From NCBI GenBank assembly GCA_037178675.1, contig JAYMGJ010000734.1, positions 59,463 through 123,462 of the forward strand: DNA of 64,000 nt, read 5' to 3'. This DNA comes from Scleroderma bovista (Eukaryota; Basidiomycota; Agaricomycetes; Boletales; Sclerodermataceae). Both the position numbers and the translations under genes were made by a program. Numbering within the stretch: the stretch's first letter is position 1; every line of letters begins with the position of its first letter. Positions 24,761-36,700 of this stretch are shown here, piece by piece. The notes under the pieces were generated by a model. That model worked only from the letters and a program-made list of their open reading frames with translations. It was not told where the DNA came from and made no database searches.

Positions 24761-25679
24761 CTATGCCCCCCTGGACCACCGGAAATCAAGAACAGCGTTG
24801 AACCCGTATGGTCGCATGTCCAGCTGCCCCGGTAAAATGGGAGCGTCTTCGGGTAATGCGGGCTGAGGTGATGGTGAAGCAAGTTGTGATGGCGCAGGGG
24901 TCTCTGGAGGATTTAGGGTATCCGATGTTTCTGTGGAAGCCAAACTGCTCGAACCTCGCCCGTTGAACAAGGAACGGAAGAGTGAAAATGACTCCTTCGC
25001 AGTAACGGTATTCTGCGGTGGTGATACTTGTGAGCGGGACTCTGACACTACCTCACCATCGGGCTGCGTCGCTGTGTGTACCGTCTCGTCGGAAACACCG
25101 GCCGTACGTTCCTTATGACGCTTCTCCAAGTCAGCGACGGCCCTTTCCACGCTATCCCTTTCCCACTTCTGCACGTCGTAGGGTTCAAAAACTCCTGATG
25201 CGAAGTCGCACCAACATCTGTCCGCAACTCGTATGATAGGTGGCGTGAGTTCGTGAAAATTGAGATTCGGCGGAGCACTGGCATTAAGCGCCTCATAAAA
25301 GGTTGTGATGTTGTCTGCCCATGGAACTGAGAGGCGGGCATCCAGAGGGAACGACTGCCAGTAACATGAACTAAGAAACAGGGCGGCAAGGAGGATAATG
25401 CAGTAGAAACTTGGAAGCATGAGAAAGGATGTCGTTGGATGTGAACAAACTCACCATGGTCTGGCGTGTAAACCCAAGGTGAATAAGAACAGGATCAGAA
25501 AGTAGGGGGAAGCGGTGGGGAGTGGTAACAGGAGCAGCGGTAGGAACCACCTTGTGCACCTGCAGAAATCATCATTATTAGCGACATGCTCCTTCGAGGG
25601 CAACCCACCACATATGTTCGAGGTATTCGTGTCGATGGACGTGTGAGGGACAGCACGTCACATGATTCGTTGAGGACAT
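24761..25679 (-). CDS. Unknown small membrane protein
   Basis: Three exons, 25612-25679, 25455-25559 and 24761-25409, join in frame to about 273 residues starting MSSTNHVTCC. Exon 2 and the start of exon 3 form a strongly hydrophobic block (WFLPLLLLPLPTASPYFLI; FYCIILLAALFLSSCYW), two membrane spans or a long hairpin. A conserved-looking region follows (FHELTPPIIRVADRCWCDF; GVFEPYDVQKWER), then a Ser/Pro-rich tail. The correct frame of exon 2 is only found by splicing; it is not the longest open frame there. I do not recognise the family. Its start is 77 bp from that of the p23 gene on the other strand. Confidence 0.7.
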
Positions 25680-25756
25680 TCTCCATCTTTCGGCACAGTT
25701 CCAAGTTGGGTTTTAATCCGAGTAGATCTCACCGTCCAGAAAACACAACAGCCACG
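25680..25756. promoter_or_regulatory. Divergent start-to-start spacer, 77 bp
   Basis: Just 77 bp separate the start codons of the membrane protein and p23 genes. This is the shortest divergent spacer in the window. It lacks a clear TATA box. Confidence 0.4.
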
Positions 25757-26587
25757 ATGCCAACGCACCCAGAAGTTCTGTGGGCTCAACGTAGCAGTGA
25801 TAGCATCGAGGAAAAGGTATTTTATCTTGAATCTATATCAGATCGCCACACTCAACTTCCATCCCGTAGAACGTCATATACTTTACTGTCAACCTTCCAG
25901 AGATCAACGAGGCGACTCTGCAGTATGAGTTGACCTCAACGAGTATTAGCTTCAAAGCCTCTGCTGGAACGTATGTTTCATTGCAGTTTACATTGACCGT
26001 CTCTCTTACATGCACACAGGACTGATCAAAGGGACTACGACTTCTCCTTCGATTTCTACGAAGAAATTGTGCCCGAGGTAGGGATACCTGTTCTGACTGC
26101 ACCCCCTTCACCTCACATTCTGCTAGCAATCCACACGTCGTCTCAGCAGCCGTAGTCTTTACGCCGTCCTCCGTAAGAAGGAAAAGAAGATCGAGTATTG
26201 GCCACGGTTGACGAAGGAAAAGGTTAAGATGCCATACCTTAAAACAGACTTTAGCAAATGGGTCGACGAGGACGAGCAGGATGGTGCCTCAAATGACCAC
26301 GACTTTGGCGATGACATGGATATGAGTGGCATGGGTGGCATGGGCGGCATGGGTGGCATGGGTGGCATGGGTGGCATGCCCGGTGGTATGGATTTAGAAT
26401 CGGTAATACATCGTCCAGCTTCCCTTGCGTTTACAACAACTGACTATTGGTGCCGCAGATGATGAAGTCAATGGGGGCTGGTCAAGATCCTGACGGCCCT
26501 GTTACGGTTGAGGCCAATGCATCAGATGATTCGGACTCGGAGGACGGGGGCCCACCTCCCCTTGAGGAAGCCGAGTCAGCTAAATAG
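25757..26587 (+). CDS. SBA1: Hsp90 co-chaperone p23/Sba1
   Basis: p23 binds the ATP-bound Hsp90 dimer and slows ATP hydrolysis, stabilising client complexes. Exons joined in frame give MPTHPEVLWAQRS, then NVIYFTVNLPEINEATLQY, TSISFKASAG, DYDFSFDFYEEIVPE, LYAVLRKKEKKIEYWPRL and TDFSKWVDEDEQ: the CS domain strands and the WPRL motif of p23 proteins in order. The C-terminal tail is acidic and Met/Gly-rich (GGM repeats), as in fungal Sba1, and ends PPPLEEAESAK at TAG 26585-26587. Four introns. About 200 residues, normal for the family. Confidence 0.93.
26327..26390 (+). repeat. GGC-ATG-GGT trinucleotide-type repeat coding Met-Gly-Gly
   Basis: Eight to nine near-perfect copies of a 9-bp unit (atgggtggc) code for repeated MGG in the p23 tail. 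Such repeats change length by slippage; Gly/Met-rich tails are usual in fungal p23, so no special function is implied. Confidence 0.85.
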
Positions 26588-28090
26588 GTGGAATAAAAGC
26601 GTGATTTGGGTCAAAGCAGGTTACCTAAATCAGTCAGATCTGTGGACCAACTTTTGTTTAATGCGTTATATCTCCATGTTGCATCAGCGTTGTCCAGAGC
26701 AGGCATTCCACCAGCAGGGGAGAACTAAGTGTTAAATTCTGTGGTTCCTCTTTGCATTCAAGTTGATTGGGAGTGAAACGATATCTTCATTCGAGTTATG
26801 TACATGCAGAGCGTAACCATACTAGCTCACTCGTGAGTGGTCATCATCAATGTCCAACCTCTTACACAAATTCTTCAAGCTTCGTGAATCTTTTCGGGCA
26901 TCCGATATAGCAATTATGTAGGACTACAAAGATAATTACCGTTACCGTTTGTCCAGAAAGGCTTCACAAAATTTCCCCTCTCGTTTATTGCTGGACTACT
27001 TCCCTCGGAAGGCATCTGTACAAAGTTGTGTGAAGTGACGAAGCTAACCAACACTATATTTGCTTCATGACCGTCACCAACCCCGAAGTGGAAAAGTGAT
27101 AAATCAGGAAAGAATGCATCAGATCAGAGGGGTTATCATTGGCCACTTCGTACAAACCTACAACACTAGGAAAGGCAAGGCTATATGAGTTGTGGTGCCG
27201 TGTGTCGCCAGCTTGAGCCGGTGAACGCAACGGCAAGGCATGACCTAGCATCTAGTACATGGGATAACCTCTCGTACCCGATATTCGTTTATGCAAGTCT
27301 GCCAAGAGCAGATCACCATAACCTGGAAGCCGGTCCATAACGGGATCGGCCCACACCAGGTTAATTCTATCGCTCAAAATACTGGGCCACCAAAGACGGG
27401 AGTAAACGTGCGATGTGGGTGATGGCTTACCAATTAAAAGGTGCTGGCATTGCGCTGGTCTTGACATGCGGAGGCAGATGCCTTCAAGGAATTGACCTTA
27501 CAGTGTTACCTCAGTCCTCTGCATGTCGAGTCGCATCATGAAATGACTTATCTTCCTCCAACAGGATCTGACTTGGAAGACGAGGCCTACACGCAGGACG
27601 GCCACACAGAGTAGGTGCTATCTACAGAGTGTGATCGCCGTGCATGGACTAGGACCCCCCAATATCTTCCATCTTTATTCGCTTCGGTCAAGCCAGCAGA
27701 ATTAAGAGCCATCTTGCCCACCTAAATGTGTACACGAGATAGATGGCGTAGAGGTCGAAAAGTTGAACTTTCTGTATGAACTGCACCGCCACGTATCAAT
27801 ATTCCATCCACAAAACGGACAAGAACTGAGTAGTATGCGGTGAGTCAAGGGGAAGCGTTGTTATCTAGCTTACGGGAACGATGTGATATGCAAGGAGATG
27901 TCGAAGGAAAGGGATGTTTCAAGTTCTAAAAGTCAATGAGGGCAGTACGTCATTATCGAGGACGGAGGGTTAGGAGGCCGACGGAAAATAAATCGTTGCG
28001 ACAGACGAATAAGGTAAGTGCGATGGTTGGGGAGCATATGAGCATGAGAGGTATCATCACAAGTGAAAACGAATATTCATTATTAATCCA
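26588..28090. other. Gene-poor spacer between SBA1 and ERG5
   Basis: In 1.5 kb I find only short frames. One on the minus strand at 27252-27467 (SDRINLVWADPVMDRLPG) looks protein-like but has no partner exons I can support. No tRNA or known repeat was recognised. Confidence 0.3.
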
Positions 28091-29932
28091 TCCTAAGGCT
28101 TGGAACGTGGTGACAACTTGAGCAAGCATCCGTCCTTGGGAAATAGTGTCGCAATGATCCTAAAAGAAGGTAAAATAGGTATGCAAGCATTGATGAGCAC
28201 GCATGTACTTACTGAACCTTGTCACTTTCAGGTGTGAGGTGGTGTTCCCAGTCCATAAGTACGCTAGCCGTAGCCAGCACAAGGCCCATGTTCATCGTGG
28301 CATACTCGATACCAATACATCTGTGTGGTCCACTGCCGAAAACGAGGTAGTTCTTTGGATTGGTATTTGCCAAACTGTCGGGATCTAGCCAGCGTTCGGG
28401 AGCCAAGGTATCGTGGTCGGGGAATACACTGGGATCATGCAGGGAGTTGTAAAAGGAAGGTATTACCATACTGTTTGCTGGAACCGTGTAGTCATTGGAA
28501 ATCGGGAATGCTTTGGTAGCTCTGTAAGGTACCTGAGATGAGGGTCAACAGTTGTCGGAAACCACGTAAATGGACGTAGCTACCATCGTTACAGGGGGCT
28601 TGATTCGTAAACTCTCCTTTACGAAGGCTCTCAGGTATGGCATGTTCTCAAGCATTTCCAATGTCACTGGCTTGTCGACATCGTTACCACGGACGCGGTA
28701 TTGTTCCTCGCGAATCTTGGCCAGGATTTCTGGGTGGTCTGCCAAATGCTGGAAGCCGTATATCAAGCCGCTGCTCATCGCATCTTGGGAGGCGAACAAA
28801 AAGGAGAAGACGACCATAGCCATCTCACGATCGCTGAAATCGTTGCGTCCCTTGTAGGTAGGATCCCGCAGAACCTTGACCCACTCATCAAGCATACATT
28901 CTGGCTCAGCACCGCTGGCCATGGCAATTTTGGCTTTGGCGGCAGCCATTTCAAGCCACTTGAAAGCAGCTTTACGGGCCTGAATGGCCTTCCAGACATT
29001 TGTTCCGGGAAGTGCAAGGGGGAAGTTGACAAGTTGGAGAGCGCGAGTGATATCCCAGTATTTTTCGGAGACTTCGATGAGGCCCTCTTCGGGGATGTGA
29101 TTGCCACAAAACACGCGGACAGAGGTGTGCATGTTCAAATTACGAGCTGTCTTCATTATTGGCTTAGGAGAAGGGTCCCCGGCTGCGTCAGCGAGCCACT
29201 GACGGAAGTGTTGGCGGGTGATGGCATCTTGTATGCTGATGTAAATGCTGTTATTTGGTCCAAGGCGTTATTAGGAACCGCTGGTCAATTAAGTCTTCTC
29301 GAAAATACCTGAGTGCTTTGCGGGTGAACAGGGCGTTCAGTGTTCGGCGATATTCTACATGTGCTTTGCCGTTCAAAAAGACCCTGGACAGATAGTATAT
29401 TGGTGGCAATGAGGGAGAAAGTGGCAGTATCAGACAAACCAATTGTCTGGCATCAAAATGGACTTGGCAGAGTTGACAAGGCATGGCTCGGCATGGCTCG
29501 GAGAATTGAGGATTTTGCGCGAGTATTCGTTGGATGAGGCCATGACGATGAAGCTGAAGGGAAGAACTTTAGAGGGAAAGAGAGAGTTTTCCCGATCATG
29601 AAGACTTACATGTTGAATACACTAACGACACTCAGTGCGCCCGAGTTCCACTGAGCCATGTATCCCTCCATGGTGGGTTTCATGGAGTCGGCGAATTTGC
29701 CAATGATGGGGATGATCCATGTTGCACCGGGTAGGTGTTTCTTCTTGTATCGATAGACGGACTGCTCAAGGATAAGGAGGGTCCCAACAAGCGCAGCGGT
29801 TGTACATAGCCATGTTGCTTGCTGCGAAGAGATGCAAGATATGAAGGATGGGATAGGGATGTCGATCAAGGGGTGGGAGGTGGAGGTGGGCATTGCGAGG
29901 GACGAGGAGGACTGACGAAGGAGCGAAGCCAT
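28091..29932 (-). CDS. ERG5: C-22 sterol desaturase, cytochrome P450 CYP61
   Basis: Erg5 introduces the C22-C23 double bond in the side chain during ergosterol synthesis in the endoplasmic reticulum. The start is ATG 29932. An N-terminal anchor (TWLCTTAALVGTLLILEQ) precedes LPGATWIIPIIGKFADS. Then come the substrate-recognition and helix segments VFLNGKAHVEYRRTLNALF and FLFASQDAMSSGLIYGFQ, the ExxR motif (VKESLRIKPP) and the haem loop FGSGPHRCIGIEYA with the Cys ligand. The last exon is reached by an intron at about 28145-28214 and reads IIATLFPKDGCLLKL, ending at TAG 28091-28093. All P450 signatures are present; CYP61 is chosen because of the IGKFADS and ATLFPKDGC segments. Confidence 0.93.
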
Positions 29933-30945
29933 GGCGCCAGCCGATCGAGGAAGGGCTGCCTGACGAGGGGGAGGAGGGGATGATGGACCAGAACCGAAAA
30001 ATAAAAGCGATTGGCCAACGAAATTTATCGAAATGGGCTGATTTCATTACGCAATTGTTGGTTACCCACAGTGCAACAACCACCTCAGGGTCAGTCCACC
30101 TTCCAAGACAGCAACACCCATGAAGGGAGAACTGAGAGGCTTAGCTTGAGTGCTCCTTTGATTGCCAATCTGATCCTGCAACAGAGTTCCCAGAAATATC
30201 GCCACCGCCAACCACGGCTCAGTCTATATTTGGCCTGGTTGAAGCCACCAACAGGGTAAAGCGAGAGCCTTCGAAAGCACGGTCCCCTGGTCGTCGTTCT
30301 GGTAGTAAGTCTGCAATGAGCATCGATGTCCAGTTTCTGGTCTTTGTCTCCGAGGATTCCGAGGTTCCGAATATTCTCGATGCTCATTACAGCAAGGGAG
30401 ACGCCGTGTTCGTCGTGGGTTTCTCGACACCGTCAAGCTGACGCTGGTGGTGTCCCAATCACCCACAGAGGATTGAAGTTGGTATGTTGGATGGTTTTCA
30501 TCCGCCCAAAGTTGCCATCATAGTATTTGTTCTCTGCTGTGGCGAGCGCCAAGTATGACTTGCATGGATCTGGCTCTGATTCGGCGAGGCGACAATCTTA
30601 TCTTTACAGGTCTCTGGGGACGATATGATTGTACGGATGGCACTCGTTCTCAGCTACATAAAGTGGATTCCCGGTACTAGTCTAATCTGAGCAAAATGAT
30701 TAGGGGTTGTGGGGCAAGTAAACGTATAACCTAGTGGTACTTACCATTGGTATTGTCAGGGGTAGTCCCAGCCTCCGTTCTCATGTGTGAATGACAATGA
30801 CGTGCCCGGACTTATCCGGTTTCCTGGAATTGGCTGGTGTCGAGACTATGAGGCCATCATCTCGTTCAAACTGTCTAGCAAGATCACTGTCCCAGGATAT
30901 CGACTGCCCGTTGCACAAAGTATAAGCGGGTGCTGCAAACCTACT
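29933..30945. promoter_or_regulatory. Divergent regulatory region ERG5 / copper-fist gene
   Basis: This 1.0-kb spacer drives ERG5 leftward and the copper-fist factor rightward. It has an imperfect inverted repeat (aatgagcatcga at 30315 and tcgatgctcatt at 30375) and one copper-response-like octamer at 30688. I found no further gene. Confidence 0.4.
30688..30695 (-). promoter_or_regulatory. Possible copper-response element (TTTGCTCA)
   Basis: TGAGCAAA on the + strand reads TTTGCTCA on the other, the core bound by the yeast copper-fist activator Mac1. It lies 251 bp before the start of the copper-fist gene. A single octamer of this kind occurs often by chance. Confidence 0.25.
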
Positions 30946-32117
30946 ATGGTGGGTCAGGTCCTTCCGGTCCATCGGCATCGCTGAGTCTTTGTTAGGTCTT
31001 TGTCAACGACAAGAAGTATGCATGGTATGGTTACTTCATGTCAGTGAACGTGCATGTCTCCTCAACAGCGGTTCAGCGAATCCTGTATCAAGGGTCACCG
31101 ATCTTCGTCATGTAAACACACCGAAAGACCGTTGTTCGAGGTGAAGAAGAAGGGGCGCCCAGTCTCGCAGTGTTCCACATGTCGACATCTCAGACAAGCA
31201 AAGCGAGTACATTCGAAATGCAGTTGCAATCCGCCATCAACCACTACCGATAGGGTCCCCATCCCGGCAGCACAGCCCGATAGAAAGCGTACGTTGAGTA
31301 GTGTCAGTTCTGGCATTGCACAATTCACTTACACCTGAATGGAAGCACGGCGTTTTATGCCTAGCGTACCTTCTCTTCCCAATGGAATCTCTGATGTGTT
31401 AAAGCCATCCAGCTCGTCCTTGCAGTACGGTACGAGTTCTGGAGATCCATCAACTTTTGGTTGTATTGATAACACCGTTTACTCAACTCAGATGATGCCA
31501 ATCAACACGAATGCACGCACAGTCGACCATGCACATACGAATCAACTACCACTTCCGAATCCATCAATGGAAAGCGACAGTTTTCTGGCCTGACAGCATT
31601 GGCCGATGCAGCAGCCATGTTTAGCGAGAAGTCACAACCAACATCCCATAAGCCTTCCGGGTCCTGTTGTACGAAACAGCCCATCACACATGCACGCACT
31701 TCCCAGAATTTCGACCTTCCGCCTATTCTCTCTGTCACTTCGGGTTTATCGTCTCAAGTACCTGATTTTCGAGTTATGCCACCACTTGCGACCATCAAGT
31801 CCATTGCTGGATCAGGTTGCTCTTGTGGTCTCTACTGTGCTTGCCCAGGATGTACAGAGCACCGCCTTCCGATGCATGTGGCGAAGGACCGCAGGGACTG
31901 TAAGGACGGATGCGGAGATTGCGTAGATCATGGCTCAGGAGTTGCGCTACCTGGTCTCGATCAAGGCAGCAGCCTGGTCGATACGTTTTTTGGTAGTGCA
32001 AGGTCCCATCCTCACTCACTAGCTCACGGTCGTGGGCCGCGTGCCATCGATTCCACGGACGGCGCGGCGCTGCAGACGAAGGATTCTATGGGGGCAAAAG
32101 AAAAAGGTACCCGGTGA
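30946..32117 (+). CDS. Copper-fist transcription factor (Mac1/Cuf1 type)
   Basis: Copper-fist proteins sense copper and control copper and iron uptake or detoxification genes in the nucleus. Coding exon 1 is only ATG 30946-30948; exon 2 is 30996-31024 (VFVNDKKYA), exon 3 starts 31077. The fist has C-x2-C-x8-C-x-H (CESCIKGHRSSSCKH), the KGHR and GRP motifs, and a further Cys set (CSTCRHLR, VHSKCSC). An intron at about 31281-31339 joins to RRFMPSVPSLPNG. Another, probably 31522-31580, is needed to join the C-terminal part, which holds the copper-binding Cys cluster (CSCGLYCACPGC, CKDGCGDC). The last exon end at 32117 is uncertain because a good donor (gtgaga) lies at 32114. Confidence 0.85.
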
Positions 32118-33739
32118 GAATCCCATGCCAGTAATCCGCAGTCACATTTTATGTTGGACCATCGGAATACTCTTTTGTCTACTAATTCTTTAATGTGAGT
32201 TCATTTCCTGTAAGAGTAGTCTCTCCTTATGCATTACCAATGTAACCCGGACATTTAAAGTAGTCTGCCCCTTTTCTGCCCCGTTGCAATGCGCGTTAAA
32301 TAACTCACCTGTTTTTCTGACCAACATGGCTAGCAGCACTGAATCTTCGCCGATACTATCAGAGGCACCTAGACTTTATATGGACTCGGGTATGTTGCCC
32401 ACAAAGCCTTGGCCTATTGTTCTTATCATCTAGTAGCTAGGTGGACAATTGTATATTTAGGGTTTCACTTGAAACAGAGTCAACCGTCTTCAGAAATATC
32501 TTTCTCCTGCCACAGGCTCATGGTGTCAGCGACAACAACCCTGTGGTATTGGGGGGTACTGAAAAGGGTGACTATTAATAGCCTTCTTGTGCAGGTCGGT
32601 GCTCGTTCCAATCCATAGTTTTTTCGGTGACTCATTGATGTATATGGTATGAATCCGCGCTCGCCCCTTGCGGTGGCCATACTCAAACTTTCGACGATGT
32701 GGGAGTTTGACGGCCCCGGAAGGCTGTTATCGCTGGATCACTCGCTCAACGCCACTGATAATCTTGTTGTCGCCAAAAAGATGCAACGTCTATGAATGGC
32801 TACTAATTGCTTGCTTTCTTTGGTCCAGAGACTTGAACCAATCAGGAGGGTCATCGCATAGGCTTGGAAACTGCACTGGGACTTGCTTCTTGTGATAGAA
32901 ACTTAAGCTGAGGCCTAGCCGGGAAACAGCCCTCCCCCGTCGGTAATAGAGCCCTAGCTTTGGCTTAACACTGATACGTGCTGTTTTCGGGTTATAGGGG
33001 AAACTCATAGTAACACGTTAGCTGTGCATGGTGATCTACCAGAGCCTAGAGTGAAATTTCGAGCCACGCCCTGGTGGAGAGCGCTTTGCAAACCCATTTA
33101 GAGAAGAACGAATATGTATAATCCCATCAGAGTTTTCAAGTGTCTGGCTTGTGGAGAGTGAACATATTCCTCCCAGAATCAACGTCAAGGCACTAGTGAA
33201 TAATATGTTCTTACCGGGAGCATACCGAATGCAGAAACAAGGTCATGAGTTACCTGTATCCTGTGAGGCTTCATGGGGTGACCAAGACCGTATGTGAATT
33301 ATAATGTATAATTATTAACCGGTTTCATCGATTAGCCCTCGGCGAGAGCAAACCGCCGAGAGCCAGCTAACTGTGAGGACAAGTAATTCATGGCAGCACC
33401 CTGGAGCAAAATCACCCTCTACAATCCTCAACACTTTGAAAGCGTAGTGGCGAACGACGTTGTGAGACATTTGTATGGTTTCTAAGCTGGCATGATACAA
33501 GAGAGGGGGTAATCGTAAGTAAACCATTTACTCGATAAGAACTTCATATCTAAATAGATTATGTAAGGGATATACATGATGCAAAGCACGGTCAGTGGAT
33601 ACAAGTGATTTAGTCAAGGGTGAAGGCATGACTTCAGTGGACTCGCCGTTCCACTCGTTCAAGGTATCTGAAATCGTCATTCTTCCAACGAATGCGCAGC
33701 ATATTGAACCTGCACAAACTTGAATGATTTAACAACTGC
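32118..33739. other. Gene-poor spacer after the copper-fist gene
   Basis: The 1.6 kb hold only short frames on both strands. A small frame starting at 32327 (MASSTESSPILSEAPRLY) looks protein-like but stops soon. It could be a first exon; no continuation could be traced. Nothing else is recognised. Confidence 0.3.
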
Positions 33740-36700
33740 CTAGCGGGACTTCTTGTTCTGTATGGATCTCCTGGTGTCGAGGATCGTTGATGACGATGGA
33801 ATCTCTGGTCCTGTGGTATTCTCAATCGACTCAGTTGGCGGGGGGAGGGCGTCTTCTTCGAAGGTGAGCAATGTTCCGTCCTCACTTGGGGGTTTGCGTT
33901 TGATACTAGGACGCTTTGTCAGCGAAAGGGCGCCAGTCCTGTCCTCTTTGAGAAGCTCAGTCGGGCTGGGTCCCCGCTTGCCTTTCGATGGTGAAGAGGA
34001 GACGACCGAAGAAGGGAGTGTTGTCGTGGGACCCCTTACTCCAGTGGCCTATTGAATATTAGTAAAACACTCGTCGTTGCGTGTATACATCTGCGGAGTT
34101 GCTCACATTTCTGGCCCACGCTTTCCGATCATGATCACCCTCATATACCTTCTCGCCGCCCAGGCTTGCGCCAAAGTCGAACCCGGGGTCTTCATCGCTG
34201 CCAGAGGTATCTTCCCATAACTCCCGCTCCTCATCTACAATCTGCAAGGCACCTTCAACCACGGCTGCGTGAACGAAAACGTATTGACGTAGGCTCTGGC
34301 ACAGGCTCATCCTCTGTTCTCGCATGTCCTGAACCACCACCCAGATTGGGTTCTGATACGAAGTTAGAAAAGGTGGCAATACTTCAGTATGCAAGGGGCG
34401 TGGAAGCTTGTAGTCAATGACTGGGTTGTCAGGATCAAGTTCTGCAGAATCGCCAGCGATTGGATGTCTTGCCGTAGGATTACGCATCCCAGGGGTTGGA
34501 CCACCAATTGTCTTGACTTTAGTTTTGTCTTTGGTATCGCAAGATATAGGTATGTCCGTAGTAAATCCGTTATTGCCAGATGCGATGTTGGTTTCCATGG
34601 GGTCTTCCACTTCTCTAGGATGCATATTTCCCGCTGATTCGTCGGTCGCAACTTGGCTGCCCTTGTTACTCCATTGGCTATAAAAACCGGCACTGCTTTC
34701 AAAGTCCTGCCCAGAACCGATGAAATCGTCAGAACTAAAATTCGAATAGGAACCCTTGCCGGTGCCGCCAATGAATGGGACACCCCTGACAGATGCATCC
34801 GTAAGCGACGGTGCTGAAAAACGTGTCGCTAGTGAGGAATCAAGCGACGATTTGCGGTGTGCACGACACTGGTAGTGTGTGTACTGCGCAATTGAACCAT
34901 TTAAAGTAGACTGATCTCCACGATTAAGTGGGACGGATATGGCACGTGGACGGTCGACGTCCATACATGCATTTATACATGGTGATCCACGCAATGCAGA
35001 TGATTCTCGAATAGGGGTGGGCCTTTGAACCTTGTTCGAAGGTAAGGAATCAGCTGAGATGTTCGACAGAGATGTAGCGGAGCTCTCCATCAGACGGGAG
35101 CGCATGAGACTCATGAAATTGGTCGCATCGACTCGCGGGCTTGATCCGAACTGCGAGCTGGATCCCGTCCCAGAATTCGAGTTCGAAATTGAAATGGAGC
35201 GGGAGGCGCTGGAAACCGACGTTGACGAAGGTGGGATTCCAGCTCGACCACCATTTCCCGACGCGCCGATACTCTCACTCTTTCTTTCTTTGTTACAGTT
35301 ACTATCGCCGCCACCGATATTCCCACCTGTCGACCCGCCAACCGAGTCGTCGGCTGACAGAGGACTACTACTCGAAGCACTTTCGGGGGATCTTGCCCTA
35401 CTTGAAAGATGGGGAGCTGATATGGGCATTGGCGCTGTGAGAGCTTCGGAAGGATTCATAGTCCCTGCCCGAGCGTTCGTTTGGTTAGAGACTCGTTCTG
35501 CCCATGCGCGAGTCGACAAGTTCTGCCACCCTGTCGTCTTCGGGTCATCGAGCTGCATGTAAGTGGCGCCAAGACTTTTAACGCCGTCACTATGCATCGC
35601 GATAGGTACGTGTAGAACAAGCGACTCAGAGCTGGAGGACTCCTCGCCGATGCGATTTGTCCGCTGGTGCTTGCGGCTTTTCTTGCGGTCGCCAGCAGTG
35701 ACATGAAGTGGTGCCGTAGCCATGAACCCTGGAGAATCGACCTGGCCATCACCGGATGAAGGTTTATCGATATCCATACCATCCATGAGGTCCCTATCCC
35801 CATTACCAGTAGGTATGTTCTCCATCCCACTCGCTGCCGTTTCAATGTCACCTCTCCTGTTATCTTTGCTATGGATATCTGCACCTGCATGAGGAAAGGC
35901 TCCTGTCCTTCTTGTCTCGTTCAGTTCTCTCCTAATCCCATCCAGTACTGCATCGACCGCGATAAATCCGCCTGTTCTTCCCACACCGGCCGAACAATGC
36001 AGCAATACTGGAGGCGATTTCCCCAACGCAAACGTTGCAACACCGGTATGCGGGTCAAGTTCTGGATGACGCCAGCCACGACCATGTTTGTTGCACGCGA
36101 GATGTCTGCTTTCACAAGCTAGAGAGGTGCTTCCTGGACTTATGCTGCTTCCAGGGCTCTGACTCCCACTCCCACTTGGACTTGGTCCTGGGGAACTCTC
36201 TGCTACGGCACGCTCGACGCGTTTAACTAGGCCCAGAACTCCACGTGGGTCATCCGGGACGTTCATATCTGGCCAATCGAGATATTGAAGGTGAATGATA
36301 CAGCGGGGAAGCACCCCTGGATATGAACTGTGACTGAGCGCAAACTTGCGCGTGATAGTGGTCGGTGTGCTCTTGATCCCATGGTTTTTAGTACGGGGCT
36401 CGCGAAGAGCGAAGAAAAATCCCTCTCTGTTCGCGTCCGTCGAGTTGGTAGTGGCAGATGGAGTAACTGGAGGTGAAGTTGAAAGAAGCTCAAGCCGGAA
36501 TGGGCCATACGAAGCGTCCGTCCAGTAAGTCCCACATTTGACCATGGCATTCTCAATTTCGCGAGTGAGCATGACGATGACATGAACGTTTTGCTCCCAA
36601 ACCAGACTGCGCGAAGATACCGGGGTTATTTTAAAGCACACGGACAAAATAAGTGAAAATGACTGACGTCCAGAAGTCAACGAAGGTAGCAGGTAGTGGG

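Noticed and set aside
30310..30392. Inverted repeat aatgagcatcga/tcgatgctcatt in the ERG5 promoter
   Set aside because: Arms are only 12 bp with 50 bp between; can be chance and has no known factor.
31578..31594. A 17-nt intron in the copper-fist gene that would restore the frame
   Set aside because: Too short to be spliced. A 59-nt intron from the gtcgac donor at 31522 to 31580 also restores the frame and is preferred, though unproven.
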